Positions 62,226 to 64,000 of a stretch of DNA of 64,000 bases are shown here, one piece after another (the stretch's first letter is position 1; each line of letters starts with the position of its first letter). Both the position numbers and the translations under genes were made by a program. Location: contig NZ_FOPP01000001.1 of assembly GCF_900113525.1 (NCBI RefSeq), positions 248,001 to 312,000 of the forward strand, given 5' to 3'. This DNA comes from Pedobacter insulae. Lineage in GTDB: Bacteria; Bacteroidota; Bacteroidia; Sphingobacteriales; Sphingobacteriaceae. The notes beneath the pieces were generated by a model. That model was not told the origin of the DNA. It worked only from the letters and a program-made list of their open reading frames with translations, and searched no databases.

Positions 62226-63743
62226 TTATGATTTTTTAGGCGTTAGCAACATGTTAATCATCAACTCCAGATCGTCTTCATTATCGCCATCTGTTCTAAA
62301 GTTAGCAAAAATAAGGCGGCCTTCCTGGTCAATTAAGAAGTTCATGGGTGCCGCGTTGCGGTTATCGAGGTTACCTTTCACCCTGCCTTTCACATCTTCT
62401 AAAGGCGTAAAGCTGTAACCGCTTGATTTCATAAAAGGAACAACGTAGTCATTCTGGTCCGATACAATGTTAATGCCCACATATTCGAGGTTGCGTCCCT
62501 TAAACTTGTTTACTACGTTTTGAAAATGGGGGAATTCCCCACGGCATGGGCCGCAACCCGGAAACCAATACGTTAGCAATACTACTTTGCCTTTATAGTC
62601 GGCCAGTGCAGTGCTCCCTTTTCCGTCATAGCGTTTTAAATTAAATGGCGTGGCAACTTGTGCATTTGCATCTAAACGTTTCCAAATGTCGGCTGTTACC
62701 TGCTCGGCATTCTTTCCCAGTTTCTTGCCATAGGTACTAATAGCAGTTTTGAGGTCAGTTGCCGGGGCTTTGGCAAAGGCTATGATTAAACTGTCGTACG
62801 CCAAGTTAGTGCGCCCTGCCATATCCTGGGCATTGGCTTTCAGAAGCAACAGGTCTTTATTAAAAGTAAAATACCTTGGCAATTTAATTTTACTTAAAGC
62901 AGTTAGACTTTCTTCCGCTTGCTGTGCGATCAAAAAGTTTTTGGCAGCTACTACCTGTTCTGCCTGCAGTGTTAAGTTATTCCATTCTTTGGCATTGTCA
63001 GGATCTTTGGCCATGTCCTGTGCCAATGCCAAGGCTTTCTCCGGGTTGGCGGTAAGCAAAAGATCGTAATAGGACGACATACCGCTTGCCGACCAGTTAA
63101 ATTTGTTTGGTGCGTAGCTGTTGCGCAGCAGTTCAAAATAGGCAAGTTTGTCCTTCACATTTTTGGCGCGGCTCCCTAACCAGTAAAGCGCCTGGGCACC
63201 TCTTTCATGCTGAGGAAATTTTTTGGCTACCGCTAAACTAAGCGTTTTATACTTGGCCTCATCCACGCCCGAAAACGATGAAGCATGGTAAAATGTGTAA
63301 TTCGGATCGGCAGGATTTGCAGCTACCGCTTTGGCGAGGTATGCGCGCCCGGCTTCAAAATCTCCCCAACGCTCTGCATCAATCCACAATGCCCCCCAAG
63401 CCTCGCTAAACTTAGGGTTCAACGCAACCGCCTTTTCCAGGTAAGGTTTTGCTTTAGGGCTTTCCATATTTTTATAGGCAAGGCCCAGCGCATAGGGTAC
63501 CATGGCCGAGGTTGGATATTGCTGCATCCAAACATCATATTGTTTTACCAGTTCAGGGTTTTCAATGCCCATACTGTGGATGTATTTATCGTGCACGGCA
63601 GGTGAGTCGATGCTTTTTTCTACCGCTGCTTTTAGCGCTTCTAGCTGCACTTTATCGGTTACTACTTCAATCTTATTACGTTGGCCAAATGCTGTTACCG
63701 ACGTCAAAGTTAATAACAAGCAGCTCATTAATATTTTAATCAT
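62226..63743 (-). CDS. TPR-containing TlpA-type thioredoxin protein
   Basis: 505 residues: signal peptide (1-20), an alpha-helical TPR-like region (about 60-360, YALGLAYKNMESPKAKPYLEKAVALNPKFSEAWGAL as repeat pattern given in part), and a C-terminal thioredoxin domain with YWFPGCGPC (C397 and C400). The TPR part suggests protein contacts; combination with SusD downstream-upstream order suggests service to that outer-membrane system (inference). Confidence 0.9.
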   Translation of the reverse strand: MIKILMSCLLLTLTSVTAFGQRNKIEVVTDKVQLEALKAAVEKSIDSPAVHDKYIHSMGIENPELVKQYDVWMQQYPTSAMVPYALGLAYKNMESPKAKPYLEKAVALNPKFSEAWGALWIDAERWGDFEAGRAYLAKAVAANPADPNYTFYHASSFSGVDEAKYKTLSLAVAKKFPQHERGAQALYWLGSRAKNVKDKLAYFELLRNSYAPNKFNWSASGMSSYYDLLLTANPEKALALAQDMAKDPDNAKEWNNLTLQAEQVVAAKNFLIAQQAEESLTALSKIKLPRYFTFNKDLLLLKANAQDMAGRTNLAYDSLIIAFAKAPATDLKTAISTYGKKLGKNAEQVTADIWKRLDANAQVATPFNLKRYDGKGSTALADYKGKVVLLTYWFPGCGPCRGEFPHFQNVVNKFKGRNLEYVGINIVSDQNDYVVPFMKSSGYSFTPLEDVKGRVKGNLDNRNAAPMNFLIDQEGRLIFANFRTDGDNEDDLELMINMLLTPKKS

Positions 63744-63762
63744 AATAGGTCTTATTTAAAAA

Positions 63763-64000
63763 TTAATAACTGTTTTGTAAAATTGCCCCATTACTGGATA
63801 TTATTTCTGTACGAGGAATTGGCGCAGCAAAACGGCGTGAGTTTTTCGGTAAACTATAAGTTTTTACCGGTTCATTAAATAATACGGACGACGCAGTATA
63901 AGGATAAAATGTTCTCGATAATAGCACATCGTCATTCGGATCGTCGTTGTTATTATATCTGCGAATGTCAAACCAACGTTGGGTAAATGGCATTTCACGG
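63763..64000 (-). CDS. SusD/RagB-like lipoprotein, C-terminal end
   Basis: The 3' end of a minus-strand gene running off the window. The last about 79 residues include the family's RE-x-FTQRWFDIRRYN (SusD signature of the form RWFDLxR), KTYSLPKNSRRFAAPIP and terminal ILQNSY. The reading frame continues without a start to the edge (an internal ATG at 63993 is not the real start). SusD proteins bind glycans or peptides at the outer membrane with a SusC porin; the susC partner would lie outside. Confidence 0.87.
   Translation of the reverse strand, partial: REMPFTQRWFDIRRYNNNDDPNDDVLLSRTFYPYTASSVLFNEPVKTYSLPKNSRRFAAPIPRTEIISSNGAILQNSY

Overview
The window looks like a chromosomal segment of a Bacteroidota bacterium of the Sphingobacteriaceae (Pedobacter-like). 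This is inferred from gene content and style: SusD/RagB and TonB-plug proteins, DUF4369 TlpA proteins, DUF2480/DUF3108/DUF3109/DUF4834/DUF6427/DUF6702 families, YfhO, an S9 DPP-IV, AT-rich DNA, and many promoters with a TAnnTTTG -7 element. Most of it is housekeeping and envelope-biogenesis DNA. I saw no rRNA, tRNA, insertion sequence, prophage or CRISPR.

Layout. 1-3.8 kb: two tandem minus-strand MG2-like proteins (the first cut by the window edge; the second carries a TonB plug domain without a barrel). 3.8-7.3 kb: dcd, then a plus-strand run of phosphopantetheinyl transferase, lipB, two small membrane proteins and an SGNH hydrolase. 7.3-11.5 kb: L-serine dehydratase, MgtC-like protein, groEL and groES. 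11.6-14.3 kb: an accessory islet with a nonsense-interrupted small membrane ORF, a 5'-truncated HEFVH zinc-peptidase gene with a small partner, a GC-rich repeat and a duplicated half-terminator. 14.3-19.1 kb: a minus-strand operon miaB, sigma-54 activator, lptE, TPR protein, secG. 19.2-22.9 kb: two AsmA-like envelope proteins. 22.9-29.7 kb: DPP-IV, ilvE, tryptophan 2,3-dioxygenase, a SerB/remnant-SerA/ACT fusion and an NAD-dependent epimerase. 29.7-42 kb: arginase-fold protein, TlpA, purD, a polysaccharide deacetylase, a DUF6702/HupE/M1-peptidase group, uvrB and a DUF3472 protein. 42-54.5 kb: small conserved proteins, YfhO, an LpxH-like phosphoesterase with a tiny coupled ORF, a glycosyltransferase, coaX, an outer-membrane protein, lptC, a PpiD/SurA-like isomerase and DUF2480. 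54.5-60.9 kb: DUF3108, DUF3109, a RelE/ParE toxin-antitoxin pair, rfbA, gmd, a CpsB-type tyrosine phosphatase and two small paralogous zinc-ribbon proteins, interspersed with palindromic repeats. 60.9-64 kb: two TlpA-type proteins and the 3' end of a susD gene.

The main theme is cell-envelope construction: LptE and LptC for LPS transport, an LpxH-like enzyme for lipid A, SecG and a PpiD/SurA-like chaperone for export, AsmA-like proteins, and nucleotide-sugar enzymes plus CpsB phosphatase for surface polysaccharide. The points most worth a second look are the SerB-SerA-ACT fusion, the zinc-ribbon microprotein pair flanking cpsB, the 31-residue ORF coupled to the LpxH-like gene, two families of palindromic repeats (one of which supplies stop codons and terminators), and the degraded islet between groES and secG.
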